From Bradyrhizobium sp. CCBAU 53421 (lineage in GTDB: Bacteria > Pseudomonadota > Alphaproteobacteria > Rhizobiales > Xanthobacteraceae): a stretch of DNA of 64,000 nucleotides. Shown here piece by piece: positions 52,707 to 61,875 of this stretch. The notes beneath the pieces were generated by a model. That model made no database searches. It was given only the letters and a program-made list of their open reading frames with translations, and was not told where the DNA came from. Made by a program: the position numbers and the translations under genes. The stretch spans positions 9,108,501 through 9,172,500 of the forward strand of contig NZ_CP030047.1 in NCBI RefSeq assembly GCF_015291625.1, given 5' to 3'. Numbering within the stretch: position 1 is the stretch's first letter; each line of letters begins with the position of its first letter.

Positions 52707-53072
52707 ATGATGCTTTTGCTTGCGAATATCCTGGTTGCGGTGGTGGCCGCGCTGCACATCTATTTCCTTGTGCTCGAGATGTTCCTGTGGACCAAGCCGC
52801 TCGGGCTGAAGACCTTTCGCAACTCGATCGAGAAGGCGACCGATTCCGCCGTGCTTGCCGCCAATCAGGGGCTTTATAACGGCTTCCTTGCCGCCGGACT
52901 GATCTGGGGACTGCTGCACGGCAACGCCAGCTTCGCGTTCCAGATCAAGACATTCTTCCTGCTCTGCGTGATCGTCGCCGGCGCCTATGGCGCCGCCACC
53001 GTCAGCCGCCGCATCCTTTATGTGCAGGCGGCGCCCGCGGCGATCGCGCTGATCCTGCTCTGGCTTGGCTAA
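52707..53072 (+). CDS. DUF1304 membrane protein
   Basis: 121 aa with four membrane helices, matching DUF1304: ILVAVVAALHIYFLVLEMFL, then KTFRNSIEKATDSAVLAANQ, NGFLAAGLIWGLLHG and a last helix ending ILLWLG. Function unknown. A GGGG-type site precedes the ATG. It is divergent from ogt and ends in a clear terminator hairpin. Confidence 0.8.
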   Translation: MMLLLANILVAVVAALHIYFLVLEMFLWTKPLGLKTFRNSIEKATDSAVLAANQGLYNGFLAAGLIWGLLHGNASFAFQIKTFFLLCVIVAGAYGAATVSRRILYVQAAPAAIALILLWLG

Positions 53073-53095
53073 AGCGCGGGCGCGCTTTTGCTTTC
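53071..53095 (+). terminator. Rho-independent terminator of the DUF1304 gene
   Basis: Arms AAAGCGC (53071-53077) and GCGCTTT (53082-53088) with loop GGGC, then TTGCTTTC. The hairpin begins inside the TAA stop codon of the preceding gene. Confidence 0.7.
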
Positions 53096-53097
53096 TG

Positions 53098-53146
53098 GAG
53101 CATGACCCTCTCGGAAAACCGCTTCGCACTTTTCCGGATCATGCTC
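53098..53146. repeat. Dispersed palindromic repeat, GAGCATGA type
   Basis: GAGCATGA (53098-53105) and TCATGCTC (53139-53146) bracket CGGAAAACCGCTTCGCACTT-like sequence with a TTTTCCGGA arm. I recall many near-identical copies in Bradyrhizobium genomes; only this copy is in the window. Confidence 0.65.
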
Positions 53147-53277
53147 AAACGCGACATCGCGTGCAGGGCGCATCGTCTTGCAATGCCCCTGCCCTTCCTC
53201 CATCATCCCTGACAACGGTGACATCCGCCGGCCGGCGCTGGCGGACAAGATCATCGGCAACATGGGAGGTCACGGAC

Positions 53278-54498
53278 ATGAGGAGCGTGCAATTGCTCGC
53301 TGCGACAGCGCTTGCCATCGCGTTGTCGGTTACATCGGCCGCCGCACAGAAGAAATACGACATCGGCGCGACCGACACCGAGATCAAGATCGGTCAGACC
53401 GTGCCGTTCTCGGGTCCCGCATCCGCCTATGCGGGCATCGGCAAGACCCAGGCGGCCTACCTCAAGATGATCAACGATCAGGGCGGCATCAACGGCCGCA
53501 AGCTGAATTTGATCCAGTATGACGACGCCTATTCGCCGCCGAAGGCGGTCGAGCAGGTGCGCAAGCTCGTCGAGGGCGACGAGGTGCTGTTCACCTTCCA
53601 GATCATCGGCACGCCGTCAAATGCCGCCGTGCAGAAATATCTCAATGCCAGGAAGGTGCCGCAGCTGCTCGCCTCCACCGGCGCGTCGCGCTTCTCCGAC
53701 CCGCAGAACGCGCCGTGGACCATCGCGTTCAACCCGAACTACCAGTCCGAGGGCCGCATCTACGCCAAATACATCCTGGCCAATCACCCCAACGCCAAGA
53801 TCGGCATCTTCTACCAGAACGACGATCTCGGCCGCGACTACATCACCGGCCTGAAGAGCGGGCTCGGCGACAAGGCCGCGAGCATGATCGTCGCCGAAGT
53901 CTCCTACGAGCTGACCGATCCGACCGTCGATTCCCAGATCGTCAAGCTGAAGGCCGCCGGTGTCGACCTGCTCTATGACGCCTCGACGCCGAAATTCGCG
54001 GCGCAGGCGATCCGCAAGGTCGCGGACCTTGACTGGCACCCGGTGCACATCCTCGACATCAATGCGAGCCCGGTGTCGGCAACGCTCAAACCGGCCGGCC
54101 TCGAGATCTCCAAGGGCATCATCTCGACCAATTACGGCAAGGACCCCGCCGACCCGCAGTGGAAGGACGATCCCGGCGTGAAGGCCTATTTCGCCTTCAT
54201 GGACAAGTATTATCCGGAGGGCGACAAGCTCAACACCGTCAACACCTACGGCTACTCGACCGCCGAGCTCTTGATCCAGGTGCTCACGCAGTGCGGCGAC
54301 GACCTCACCCGCGAGAACCTGATGAAGCAGGTGACCAGCCTGAAGAAGTTCGTGCCGAGCCTCGCGCTGCCGGGCATGTCGATCACGACTGGGCCGAACG
54401 ATTATCGCATCAACAAGCAGATGCAGATGATGAAGTTCAACGGCGAGCGCTGGGAGCTGTTCGGCCCGATCATCGAGGACACCGGCCCGGCGGGCTAG
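53278..54498 (+). CDS. ABC binding protein, branched-chain amino-acid type, copy 1
   Basis: 406 aa from the ATG at 53278, eight bases after GGAGG. Signal peptide (LLAATALAIALSVTSAAAQ) followed by a type I binding fold: TEIKIGQTVPFSGPASAYAG, FQIIGTPSNAAVQKYL, FYQNDDLGRDY. Very close to the next gene product, e.g. both have DPADPQWKDDPG and NGERWELFGPI. Substrate unknown; no permease or ATPase adjacent. The frame is open upstream to 53065, but that is repeat sequence. Confidence 0.9.
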   Translation: MRSVQLLAATALAIALSVTSAAAQKKYDIGATDTEIKIGQTVPFSGPASAYAGIGKTQAAYLKMINDQGGINGRKLNLIQYDDAYSPPKAVEQVRKLVEGDEVLFTFQIIGTPSNAAVQKYLNARKVPQLLASTGASRFSDPQNAPWTIAFNPNYQSEGRIYAKYILANHPNAKIGIFYQNDDLGRDYITGLKSGLGDKAASMIVAEVSYELTDPTVDSQIVKLKAAGVDLLYDASTPKFAAQAIRKVADLDWHPVHILDINASPVSATLKPAGLEISKGIISTNYGKDPADPQWKDDPGVKAYFAFMDKYYPEGDKLNTVNTYGYSTAELLIQVLTQCGDDLTRENLMKQVTSLKKFVPSLALPGMSITTGPNDYRINKQMQMMKFNGERWELFGPIIEDTGPAG

Positions 54499-54510
54499 GC
54501 TCGCGCCCCA

Positions 54511-54538
54511 CCCTCTCTCCGTTCGTACAGGGAGAGGG
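54511..54538 (+). terminator. Hairpin downstream of binding protein copy 1
   Basis: Arms CCCTCTC (54511-54517) and GAGAGGG (54532-54538) around a 14-base centre, 12 bp after the stop. There is no T-run. It may be a shortened copy of the CCTCTCCCC repeat family. Confidence 0.4.
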
Positions 54539-54553
54539 CACCCTTTCGCACAT

Positions 54554-54671
54554 ACCTCAGCTGTCATCGCCCGCGAATGCGGGGATCCAGTACGCCGCGG
54601 CTTATCGGCTCAATTACAAATGCCTCTGGAATACTGGATCGCCCGCTTTCGCGGGCGATGACAGCTGAGGT
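54554..54671. repeat. Long inverted repeat, GGATCGCCCG type
   Basis: Arms CTCAGCTGTCATCGCCCGCG and CGCGGGCGATGACAGCTGAG around CCGCGGCTTATCGGC and CCTCTGGAATACTGGATC. Copies of the same layout are at 23002 and 59227. It separates the two paralogous binding-protein genes. Confidence 0.85.
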
Positions 54672-54940
54672 GTACGAAAGACGTAACTGCCCCCGCGAAG
54701 ACTCCCTGCACCCGCAAGCGGGGCGATGTGAAGCGGAGCCCAGTGCTCCCCTGCTGCGCCTTCCCTTTCGCACCGCCCCCTACTTTGGTTGACTGAAATT
54801 GCTCGCCTTTTCGGCACCCTTCGTCTTGCGTCGCAGCAACGGTTCCTCCAGTATCCCGGCCCAGCGATGGCGACCGCGGGACCTTGAACCCGCGGACAAG
54901 ATCATCGGCCAATCATCAGTCACGTGAGGAAAGCAGCATT

Positions 54941-56167
54941 ATGAGGAACGGGATTTTCCACCTGGTCACGGGAACGGCGCTCGCGATCGCGCTGTCTGCA
55001 ACGGCGGCCTCCGCGCAAAAGAAATACGATCCCGGCGCGAGCGATACCGAGATCAAGATCGGCCAGACCGTCCCCTTCTCCGGACCGGCCTCCGCCTATG
55101 CCTCGATCGGCAAGACCCAGGCGGCCTATTTCAAGATGATCAACGATCAGGGCGGCATCAACGGCCGCAAGATCAATCTGATCCAGTATGACGACGCCTA
55201 TTCGCCGCCGAAAGCGGTCGAGCAGGTACGCAAGCTCGTCGAGAGCGACGAGGTGCTCCTGACCTTCCAGATCGTCGGCACGCCGTCGAACGCCGCCGTG
55301 CAGAAATATCTCAACGGCAAGAAGGTGCCGCAGCTGTTCGCCGCGACCGGCGCCTCGAAGTTCACCGATCCGAAGAACTTCCCCTGGACGCTCGGCTTCA
55401 ACCCGAACTACTTCGTCGAAGGCCGCATCTACGGCCAGTACATCCTGAAGGAGCATCCCAACGCCAAGATTGGCGTGCTCTATCAGAACGACGACCTCGG
55501 CAAGGATTATCTGAACGGCATCAAGGCCGGCCTCGGCGACAAGGCCGCCAAGATGATCGTGGCCGAAGCCTCCTATGAAGTCTCCGACCCGACCATCGAT
55601 TCCCAGGTCATCAAGATCAAGGACGCCGGCGCCGACCTGTTCTTCTCGGCCTCGACGCCGAAGCAGGCGGCACAGGCGATCAAGAAGATCGCCGAGCTCG
55701 GCTGGCATCCGATCCACATCGTCGACATCAACGCCACCTCGGTCGGCGCGGTGTTGCAGCCGGCGGGACTCGAGGCCTCCAAGGGCCTGATCTCGACCAA
55801 CTACGGCAAGGATCCGGCCGATCCGCAGTGGAAGGACGATCCGGGCATGAAGCGCTATTTCGACTTCATGGCCAAGTACTATCCGGACGGCGACAAGAAC
55901 TCGAACTTCAACACCTATGGCTACTCGACCGCCCAGCTGATGGTGCATGTGCTGAAGCAGTGCGGCGACGAGCTGACGCGCGAGAACGTGCTGAAGCAGG
56001 CGACCAACCTGAAGAACGTCGACCTCGACATGGCGCTGCCCGGCATCAAGGGCAACACCACGCCGAACGACTACCGTGTCAACAAGCAGCTTCAGATGAT
56101 GCGCTTCAACGGCGAGCGCTGGGAGCTGTTCGGCCCGATCCTCGAGGACGCTGGCCCGGCGGGCTAG
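54941..56167 (+). CDS. ABC binding protein, branched-chain amino-acid type, copy 2
   Basis: 408 aa from the ATG at 54941. Signal peptide (FHLVTGTALAIALSATAASA), then the same fold and nearly the same sequence as copy 1 (TEIKIGQTVPFSGPASAYAS, FQIVGTPSNAAVQKYL, YQNDDLGKDY). Differences cluster in the ligand-cleft loops, so ligand range may differ. A leader block GCGGACAAGATCATCGGC stands upstream of both starts, so the duplication included 5' sequence. No transporter genes are adjacent. Confidence 0.9.
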   Translation: MRNGIFHLVTGTALAIALSATAASAQKKYDPGASDTEIKIGQTVPFSGPASAYASIGKTQAAYFKMINDQGGINGRKINLIQYDDAYSPPKAVEQVRKLVESDEVLLTFQIVGTPSNAAVQKYLNGKKVPQLFAATGASKFTDPKNFPWTLGFNPNYFVEGRIYGQYILKEHPNAKIGVLYQNDDLGKDYLNGIKAGLGDKAAKMIVAEASYEVSDPTIDSQVIKIKDAGADLFFSASTPKQAAQAIKKIAELGWHPIHIVDINATSVGAVLQPAGLEASKGLISTNYGKDPADPQWKDDPGMKRYFDFMAKYYPDGDKNSNFNTYGYSTAQLMVHVLKQCGDELTRENVLKQATNLKNVDLDMALPGIKGNTTPNDYRVNKQLQMMRFNGERWELFGPILEDAGPAG

Positions 56168-56247
56168 TCTTGGTGTTCGATGTCTGAAGAACAATCGGCG
56201 GCCTCCGGGCTGCCGATTTGCTTTTGAGACCATACGCAACATCCATC

Positions 56248-56350
56248 CCCGTCACCCTGAGGAGCGCGCAGCGCGTCTCGAAGGGTCGACGGCCCGAATG
56301 GGGCCGTGCATCCTTCGAGACGCCGCTTCGCGGCTCCTCAGGATGACGGG
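56248..56350. repeat. Long inverted repeat, CCTGAGGAGC type
   Basis: Arms CCCGTCACCCTGAGGAGC and GCTCCTCAGGATGACGGG with inner CGTCTCGAAGG/CCTTCGAGACG. Third copy in the window, between the convergent binding-protein and DUF1330 genes. Confidence 0.85.
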
Positions 56351-56372
56351 ATGAACATCTCGCTTCGTGCGC

Positions 56373-56798
56373 CTACGTCGGAATCTCGCCGAAATTCTTG
56401 CCGACCGGCAGAACGGCGTGTCGGATCAGCCGCGAATCCTCCACCGCGGCCTGGCGGTGCTTGACCGCCTCGCGATAGACGGGATCGCGGATCATTTCGA
56501 CGAAGGCGGCGACGCTTGGATATTCTGCGATGAAGCAGTGATCCCAGCGTTCCTCCTGCGGACCGATCAGCATCAGCTCGAAGCGACCCTGCCAGATGAT
56601 GCGGCCGCCGAGCCGTTCGAACACCGGGCCGCTCTCGCGGCCGTAAGCGGCATAGGCCTCCGCGCCGGTCGCCTTGCGGCCGTCGGGATAGGCGGCCCAT
56701 TCGCGCAAGCGCACCAGGTTGAGCATGTGGATCGGGCCCGGCCGGTTGTTGTCCCGGAATTGCGCGAAGACGTCCTTGGTCGGATCGATATGGCCCAT
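56373..56798 (-). CDS. DUF1330-family protein
   Basis: 141 aa, dimeric ferredoxin-like fold expected. Readable landmarks: PIHMLNLVRLREWA, AYGRESGPVFERLGGRIIW, and IAEYPSVAAFVEMIRDPVY, all typical of DUF1330/EthD-like proteins. Function unknown in general; small-molecule or oxygenase-like roles have been suggested for relatives. Cytosolic. It stands alone, divergent from the PBP1A gene. Confidence 0.82.
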   Translation of the reverse strand: MGHIDPTKDVFAQFRDNNRPGPIHMLNLVRLREWAAYPDGRKATGAEAYAAYGRESGPVFERLGGRIIWQGRFELMLIGPQEERWDHCFIAEYPSVAAFVEMIRDPVYREAVKHRQAAVEDSRLIRHAVLPVGKNFGEIPT

Positions 56799-56937
56799 GC
56801 TGTGCTCCTTCGTCTTGTTGTTCCATCTCTATCTAGCACGCGCTGCCTCACCTCCTAATCCCCCGTTAAGCTTTGCGTAACCGCCCCTTAAACCGGGAAC
56901 GCTAGCGTGCGACCCTGTCAGGGTGTGAGCGTTGCGG

Positions 56938-59193
56938 ATGGCGTGGGGACGTAAAAAAGGCGGTGCGCGCAAGGAGCCGCTGTTCGGGCTTCCGGCCGCG
57001 CTTGCCGACCTCCGGCTGTCGCCCTCCGATCGCGTTCCCGGCGGTGACGACGACAAGCCCGCCAAATCCAAAGCCAAGAGCAGCGACAAGAGCAGCGATT
57101 CCGGTAGCGAGAAACCGCGGCCGTCGCGCAGCGGCAGCAAGCGGCGCAAGTCGCGCGGCTTCGGCATCGGCCGGCTGTTCTACTGGACCGCGGTGCTCGG
57201 CCTGTGGGCCGGCATTGCCGTGATCGGTGTCGTGGTGTGGGTCGGCGCGCATCTGCCGCCGATTCAGTCACTGGAAATTCCCAAGCGTCCGCCGACCATC
57301 CAGATCGTCGGCATCGACGGCAGCGTGCTGGCACAGCGGGGCGAAATGGCTGGCGCCAATATCGCGTTGAAGGATCTGCCGCCCTATCTGCCGAAGGCAT
57401 TCATCGCGATTGAAGACCGCCGCTTCTATTCGCATTTCGGCGTCGACCCGGTCGGCATTTTACGCGCAGCCGTCACCAACGTGCTGCATCGGGGTGTGTC
57501 GCAGGGCGGCTCGACGCTCACCCAGCAGCTCGCCAAGAACCTGTTCCTGACCCAGGAGCGCACCATGCAGCGCAAGCTGCAGGAGGCCGAGCTCGCGCTG
57601 TGGCTGGAGCGCAAGCATTCCAAAAACGAGATCCTCGAGCTCTATCTCAACCGCGTCTATTTCGGCTCCGGCGCCTACGGCGTCGAGGCCGCGGCCCAGC
57701 GCTATTTCGGCAAGTCGGCGAAGAACGTGACCTTGCCGGAAGCCGCGATGCTCGCGGGCCTCGTCAAGTCGCCGTCGCGGCTGGCGCCAAACCGCAATCC
57801 CGAAGGCGCGGAGCAGCGCGCGCAGGTCGTGCTTGCGGCGATGGCCGACGCCAAGTTCATCACCGAAGCCCAAGCGAAAGCCTCGATCGGCCAGCCCTCG
57901 ATCGCGGTGAAGCCGGCCGGCGCCGGCACCGTGAACTATGTCGCCGACTGGATCGGCGAAGTGCTCGACGATCTGGTCGGCCAGATCGACCAGGACATCG
58001 TGGTGCAGACCACGATCGACCCGAAGCTGCAGGCCGTTGCGGAAGCCGCCGTGATCGACGAACTCGCCGCCAAGAGCGTGAAGTTCAATGTCAGCCAGGG
58101 CGCTCTGGTGGCGATGACGCCCGACGGCGCGGTGCGCGCCATGGTCGGCGGCCGGAACTATTCCGAGAGCCAGTACAATCGCGCCGTCACCGCGAAGCGG
58201 CAGCCGGGCTCGTCGTTCAAGCCGTTCGTCTATCTCACCGCGGTCGAGGCCGGGCTGACGCCGGACACCATCCGCACCGACGCCCCGCTCGACATCAAGG
58301 GCTGGAAGCCGGAGAACTACACCCACGAATATTTCGGCTCGGTGACATTGACCCAGGCGCTGGCGATGTCGCTGAACACGGTCGCGGTGCGGCTCGGCGT
58401 CGAGGTCGGCGCCAAGAACGTGGTGCGTACCGCGCACCGGCTCGGCATCTCCTCCAAGCTCGAGCCCAACGTCTCGATCGCGCTCGGCACCTCGGAAGTG
58501 TCCGTGCTCGAGCTGGTCGGCGCCTACGCGCCGTTCGCCAATGGCGGTTACGCCGTGTCGCCGCATGTGGTGACCAAGATCAAGACCAGCTCCGGCAAGC
58601 TGCTCTATGACCGTCCGACGGATCCGCCCAACCAGGTGATCGAGCCGCGCTATGACGCGATGATGAACAGCATGATGCGCGAGACGCTGATCTCCGGCAC
58701 CGCGCGCAAGGCGGAGATCCCCGGCTGGACCGCCGCCGGCAAGACCGGCACCAGCCAGGATTATCGCGACGCCTGGTTCATCGGCTACACGGCCAAGCTC
58801 GTCACCGGCGTCTGGCTCGGCAATGACGACAATTCGCCGACCAAGAAGGCGACCGGCGGCGGACTGCCGGTGGAGGTGTGGAGCCGCTTCATGAAGGCCG
58901 CGCATCAGGGCGTGCCGGTCGCGGCGATCCCGAACTCGCAAGGTAGCTGGGCTCCGGCGAACCTGATGCAGATCTCGTCGCAGATATCAGCGCCGTCAGC
59001 GCCGGCGGCACCGCTGCAGATTCAGCCGCCGATGCAGGCACCGCCGCCCGCGCCGGCCCCGTCGGGCGGCGGCTATTACCGCCAGCCCCCGCCGACGCCG
59101 GCCCGCGCCTCCGCGCCGCCGCCGAACCCGAACGCGCGGCCGGAATCGGCAGCGGGATTGGATGGATGGCTGGCGGATCGGTTGTTTCGGTAG
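56938..59193 (+). CDS. mrcA: Penicillin-binding protein 1A (glycosyltransferase/transpeptidase)
   Basis: 751 aa from the ATG at 56938; a TTG two codons earlier is possible. Basic, Ser/Lys-rich cytosolic tail, one membrane helix (GLWAGIAVIGVVVWVGAHL), then the GT51 domain with catalytic Glu159 (EDRRFYSHFG) and QGGSTLTQQLAKNLFL. Transpeptidase motifs: Ser425 in SSFK, SLN near 480 (MSLNTVAVRL) and KTGT near 602-605. A Pro/Ala-rich tail ends the protein. It polymerises lipid II and cross-links the wall in the periplasm. The long basic N-terminal tail is more than in E. coli PBP1A. Confidence 0.93.
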   Translation: MAWGRKKGGARKEPLFGLPAALADLRLSPSDRVPGGDDDKPAKSKAKSSDKSSDSGSEKPRPSRSGSKRRKSRGFGIGRLFYWTAVLGLWAGIAVIGVVVWVGAHLPPIQSLEIPKRPPTIQIVGIDGSVLAQRGEMAGANIALKDLPPYLPKAFIAIEDRRFYSHFGVDPVGILRAAVTNVLHRGVSQGGSTLTQQLAKNLFLTQERTMQRKLQEAELALWLERKHSKNEILELYLNRVYFGSGAYGVEAAAQRYFGKSAKNVTLPEAAMLAGLVKSPSRLAPNRNPEGAEQRAQVVLAAMADAKFITEAQAKASIGQPSIAVKPAGAGTVNYVADWIGEVLDDLVGQIDQDIVVQTTIDPKLQAVAEAAVIDELAAKSVKFNVSQGALVAMTPDGAVRAMVGGRNYSESQYNRAVTAKRQPGSSFKPFVYLTAVEAGLTPDTIRTDAPLDIKGWKPENYTHEYFGSVTLTQALAMSLNTVAVRLGVEVGAKNVVRTAHRLGISSKLEPNVSIALGTSEVSVLELVGAYAPFANGGYAVSPHVVTKIKTSSGKLLYDRPTDPPNQVIEPRYDAMMNSMMRETLISGTARKAEIPGWTAAGKTGTSQDYRDAWFIGYTAKLVTGVWLGNDDNSPTKKATGGGLPVEVWSRFMKAAHQGVPVAAIPNSQGSWAPANLMQISSQISAPSAPAAPLQIQPPMQAPPPAPAPSGGGYYRQPPPTPARASAPPPNPNARPESAAGLDGWLADRLFR

Positions 59194-59226
59194 GCGTTAG
59201 GCCGAAGGTCGCACCGCAACTCCAAC

Positions 59227-59329
59227 TATCATCCCCCGCGCATGCGGGGGATCCAGGACGCCGCGGCCGATCGGTTGAACACGAATGCCTCTGGAATACT
59301 GGATCGCCCGCTTTCGCGGGCGATGACGG
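59227..59329. repeat. Long inverted repeat, GGATCGCCCG type
   Basis: Arms ATCATCCCCCGCGCATGCGG and CGCTTTCGCGGGCGATGA around CTCTGGAATACTGGATC. Third copy of the family (23002, 54554). It separates the convergent mrcA and metallopeptidase genes. Confidence 0.8.
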
Positions 59330-59380
59330 CAGAGGTAACCGAGACAGTGCGCAGGATGGGCAGAGCGACGAGAGCGCCGC

Positions 59381-60136
59381 CTACTCCTGAATCCCGTAGC
59401 GGTGCAGGTCGTTGCCGTAGGTGTCGAGCCAGTTCTTGGCGCGCGTGACCGAGGCGCAGACCTTGTCGACCACCCGCCAGAACCGCGGCGAGTGGTTCAT
59501 CTCAACGAGATGGGCGACCTCATGCGCGGCGAGATAATCGAGCACGAAGGGCGGCGCCAGGATCAGCCGCCACGAGAACGACAGCGACCCCGCCGAGGTG
59601 CACGAGCCCCAGCGGCTCGACTGATCGCGGATCGAAACCCGCCGCACCCGCACGCCGAGTTCCGCGGCGTGCAGTGCCGCCGCCTTCTGCAAATCCTTGC
59701 GCGCTTCGCGCTTGAGGAAGTCATGCACCCGGCGATCCATGTGCTCGACGCCGCCGGCGACGCAAAGGATCTTCTCGCCGCTATCGCGTGTCTCGGTCCA
59801 GACCGTGCCGCGCTCGCCCGAGCGGTGCACCAGCCGATGCGGCACGCCGCGGAGCGGCACCACGGTGCCGGGCTGGAACGGTGCGGCCTTCGGCAAGCGG
59901 CCAAGACGGGCGGCGATCCAGCCACCATGGATGTTGGCGAACTCCTTCGCCTCCACGATGGTGCCGCGCGGCGGCATGGTCAGGATCGCTTCGCGATCGG
60001 TCGGATGTATCCTGAGGGTGTAGCGGCGCGCGCGCCTGTGCCGGCGCAATCTGACGGTGAAGAACTGGGAGCCGTGTCTGACCAATACGGTCGCGGGTTC
60101 GGCAGGCCGCCGATAGAGGAGCGCGCGAGTAGCCAT
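59381..60136 (-). CDS. YgjP/SprT-like zinc metallopeptidase (M48-type)
   Basis: 251 aa from the ATG at 60136; the frame runs 28 codons further upstream without support. The zinc motif is HEVAH (LAAHEVAHLVEMNHS), with RWGSC upstream (SSRWGSCTSAG), the pair of landmarks for the YgjP/DUF45 metallopeptidase-like family. The substrate is unknown; relatives are soluble. It is the only protease-like gene here apart from the caspase at 3798, and it is not near it. Confidence 0.85.
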   Translation of the reverse strand: MATRALLYRRPAEPATVLVRHGSQFFTVRLRRHRRARRYTLRIHPTDREAILTMPPRGTIVEAKEFANIHGGWIAARLGRLPKAAPFQPGTVVPLRGVPHRLVHRSGERGTVWTETRDSGEKILCVAGGVEHMDRRVHDFLKREARKDLQKAAALHAAELGVRVRRVSIRDQSSRWGSCTSAGSLSFSWRLILAPPFVLDYLAAHEVAHLVEMNHSPRFWRVVDKVCASVTRAKNWLDTYGNDLHRYGIQE

Positions 60137-60418
60137 TTCTGAGAGTCCGGGGAGCAGGAGTTCGCCCGAACTTTGCCATATCCGCCGCCAGGGAAAGCGC
60201 TCGGCGCAAAAACAAATCATTTGCCCAATATACAGGGGTTGGCCGTTAATTGACCTCTACCGGCTGGGGTCGGAACCGGCATTTTTTCGATGAATCAAGG
60301 TTACGAAAAAGGTCCAAGAAATGAAAATAAATTCATCACTTGGGCCTTGGCCGATTTGAGATTCTTTTAGTTAAATCAGCGGCTTGCGCGACTGCAACAA
60401 TCGCGGCCGGGGTGATAC

Positions 60419-61747
60419 CTATTCGGCCGCGGCGACCAGGGAAAGCCGCGTATTGGCCGACGAAACCATGAAATCGGAGATCCGCGGCACGATTTCGGAA
60501 CGGAAACGCGAGCCGTTGAACACGCCATAGTGCCCGACGCCCTTCTGCACGTAGTGAACGCGGCGGTGGTTCGGAATCGCGGTGCAGAGCGCGTGCGTCG
60601 CCTCGGTCTGGCCGAGGCCCGAGATATCGTCCTTCTCGCCCTCGACCGTCATCAGCGCGACGCGGCGGATCTTCGACGGATCGACCGGCTTGCCGCGATG
60701 GGTCATCTCGCCCTTCGGCAGCGCGTGCTTGACGAAGACGAGGTCGACGGTCTGCAGGTAATACTCGGCAGTGAGGTCCATCACCGCGAGATATTCGTCA
60801 TAGAATTCACGGTGCTTGTCGACGAGATCGCCATCGCCCTTCACCAGATTGGCGAACAGCGCCTTGTGCGCGTCCATGTGCCGATCGAGATTCATGCTGA
60901 TGAAGCCGTTGAGCTGCAGGAAGCCCGGATAGACGTCGCGCATCACGCCCGGATGCGGGAACGGCACCTTGGTGATGACATTGTTGCGGAACCACTCGAT
61001 GCCGCGTTCTTCCGCGAGGTTGTTGACCGCGGTCGGATTGCGCCTGGTGTCGATCGGGCCGCCCATCAGGGTCATCGACAGCGGCACGAACGGGTCGTTG
61101 TTGGCTTCCATCACGGAAACCGCTGCCACGACAGGCACCGAGGGCTGGCACACCGCGATGATGTGCATGTTGCCGCCGAGCGCGTGCAACATCTCGATCA
61201 GGTAATCGACATAGTCCTCGAGATCGAACCGGCCAGCCGCCAACGGCACCATGCGCGCATCGGCCCAGTCGGTGATGTAGACCTCATGCGTCGGCAGGAA
61301 CGCCTCGACGGTGCCACGCAGCAGCGTCGCGTAATGGCCCGACATCGGCGCCACGATCAGCACGCGGGGCTGCGGCGAGCGCAATGGGCGCGTCAGCTTG
61401 CGATCGAAATGCAGCAGGCGGCAGAACGGCTTTTCCCAGACGGTGCGAACCTCGACCGCGGTGCGGATGCCGTTGACCTCGGTCGTCGGCAGGTTCCAAT
61501 CCGGCTTGCCGTAACGGCGCGTGGTGCGCTCGAACAATTCGCAGCCGGCGGCGATCGATTTGCCGAACTCGGTGTGCGTCCACGGGTTGAGCGGGTTCTG
61601 AAACAGGATCTTGGTGGCGTCGGTCACGGCGCGCACCGGATTGAGCGACGCGTGCGCCATCTCATACATCCAGTACAGCGGCGTCGTGAGTGCCGGGCTG
61701 CCTTCCGCCGCTAGTGGCGGGGCACCGCCAAATTCACCGATGGGCAT
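60419..61747 (-). CDS. phaZ: Intracellular poly(3-hydroxybutyrate) depolymerase
   Basis: 442 aa. The alpha/beta-hydrolase core has the Cys nucleophile expected for intracellular PhaZ: Cys200 in IAVCQPSVPVV, with the supporting motif ITDWADAR near 158-165 and a late His in GVGHYGVFNG. It degrades stored PHB granules to hydroxyacyl units for carbon and energy. The N-terminus MPIGEFGGAPPL matches my memory of Bradyrhizobium PhaZ. Single gene; no phaC or phasin is adjacent. Confidence 0.92.
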   Translation of the reverse strand: MPIGEFGGAPPLAAEGSPALTTPLYWMYEMAHASLNPVRAVTDATKILFQNPLNPWTHTEFGKSIAAGCELFERTTRRYGKPDWNLPTTEVNGIRTAVEVRTVWEKPFCRLLHFDRKLTRPLRSPQPRVLIVAPMSGHYATLLRGTVEAFLPTHEVYITDWADARMVPLAAGRFDLEDYVDYLIEMLHALGGNMHIIAVCQPSVPVVAAVSVMEANNDPFVPLSMTLMGGPIDTRRNPTAVNNLAEERGIEWFRNNVITKVPFPHPGVMRDVYPGFLQLNGFISMNLDRHMDAHKALFANLVKGDGDLVDKHREFYDEYLAVMDLTAEYYLQTVDLVFVKHALPKGEMTHRGKPVDPSKIRRVALMTVEGEKDDISGLGQTEATHALCTAIPNHRRVHYVQKGVGHYGVFNGSRFRSEIVPRISDFMVSSANTRLSLVAAAE

Positions 61748-61875
61748 AGTATTTTCAGACCCCTGTTTTGCGCCGCAGCATACTGACCAATGCGCAACAA
61801 TGCGTCAATGCGCCGCGAGCCGAATCTGGGGCCGATATCGGGTTAATACCCCGAGAATCCACGTGAAAGTGACAT

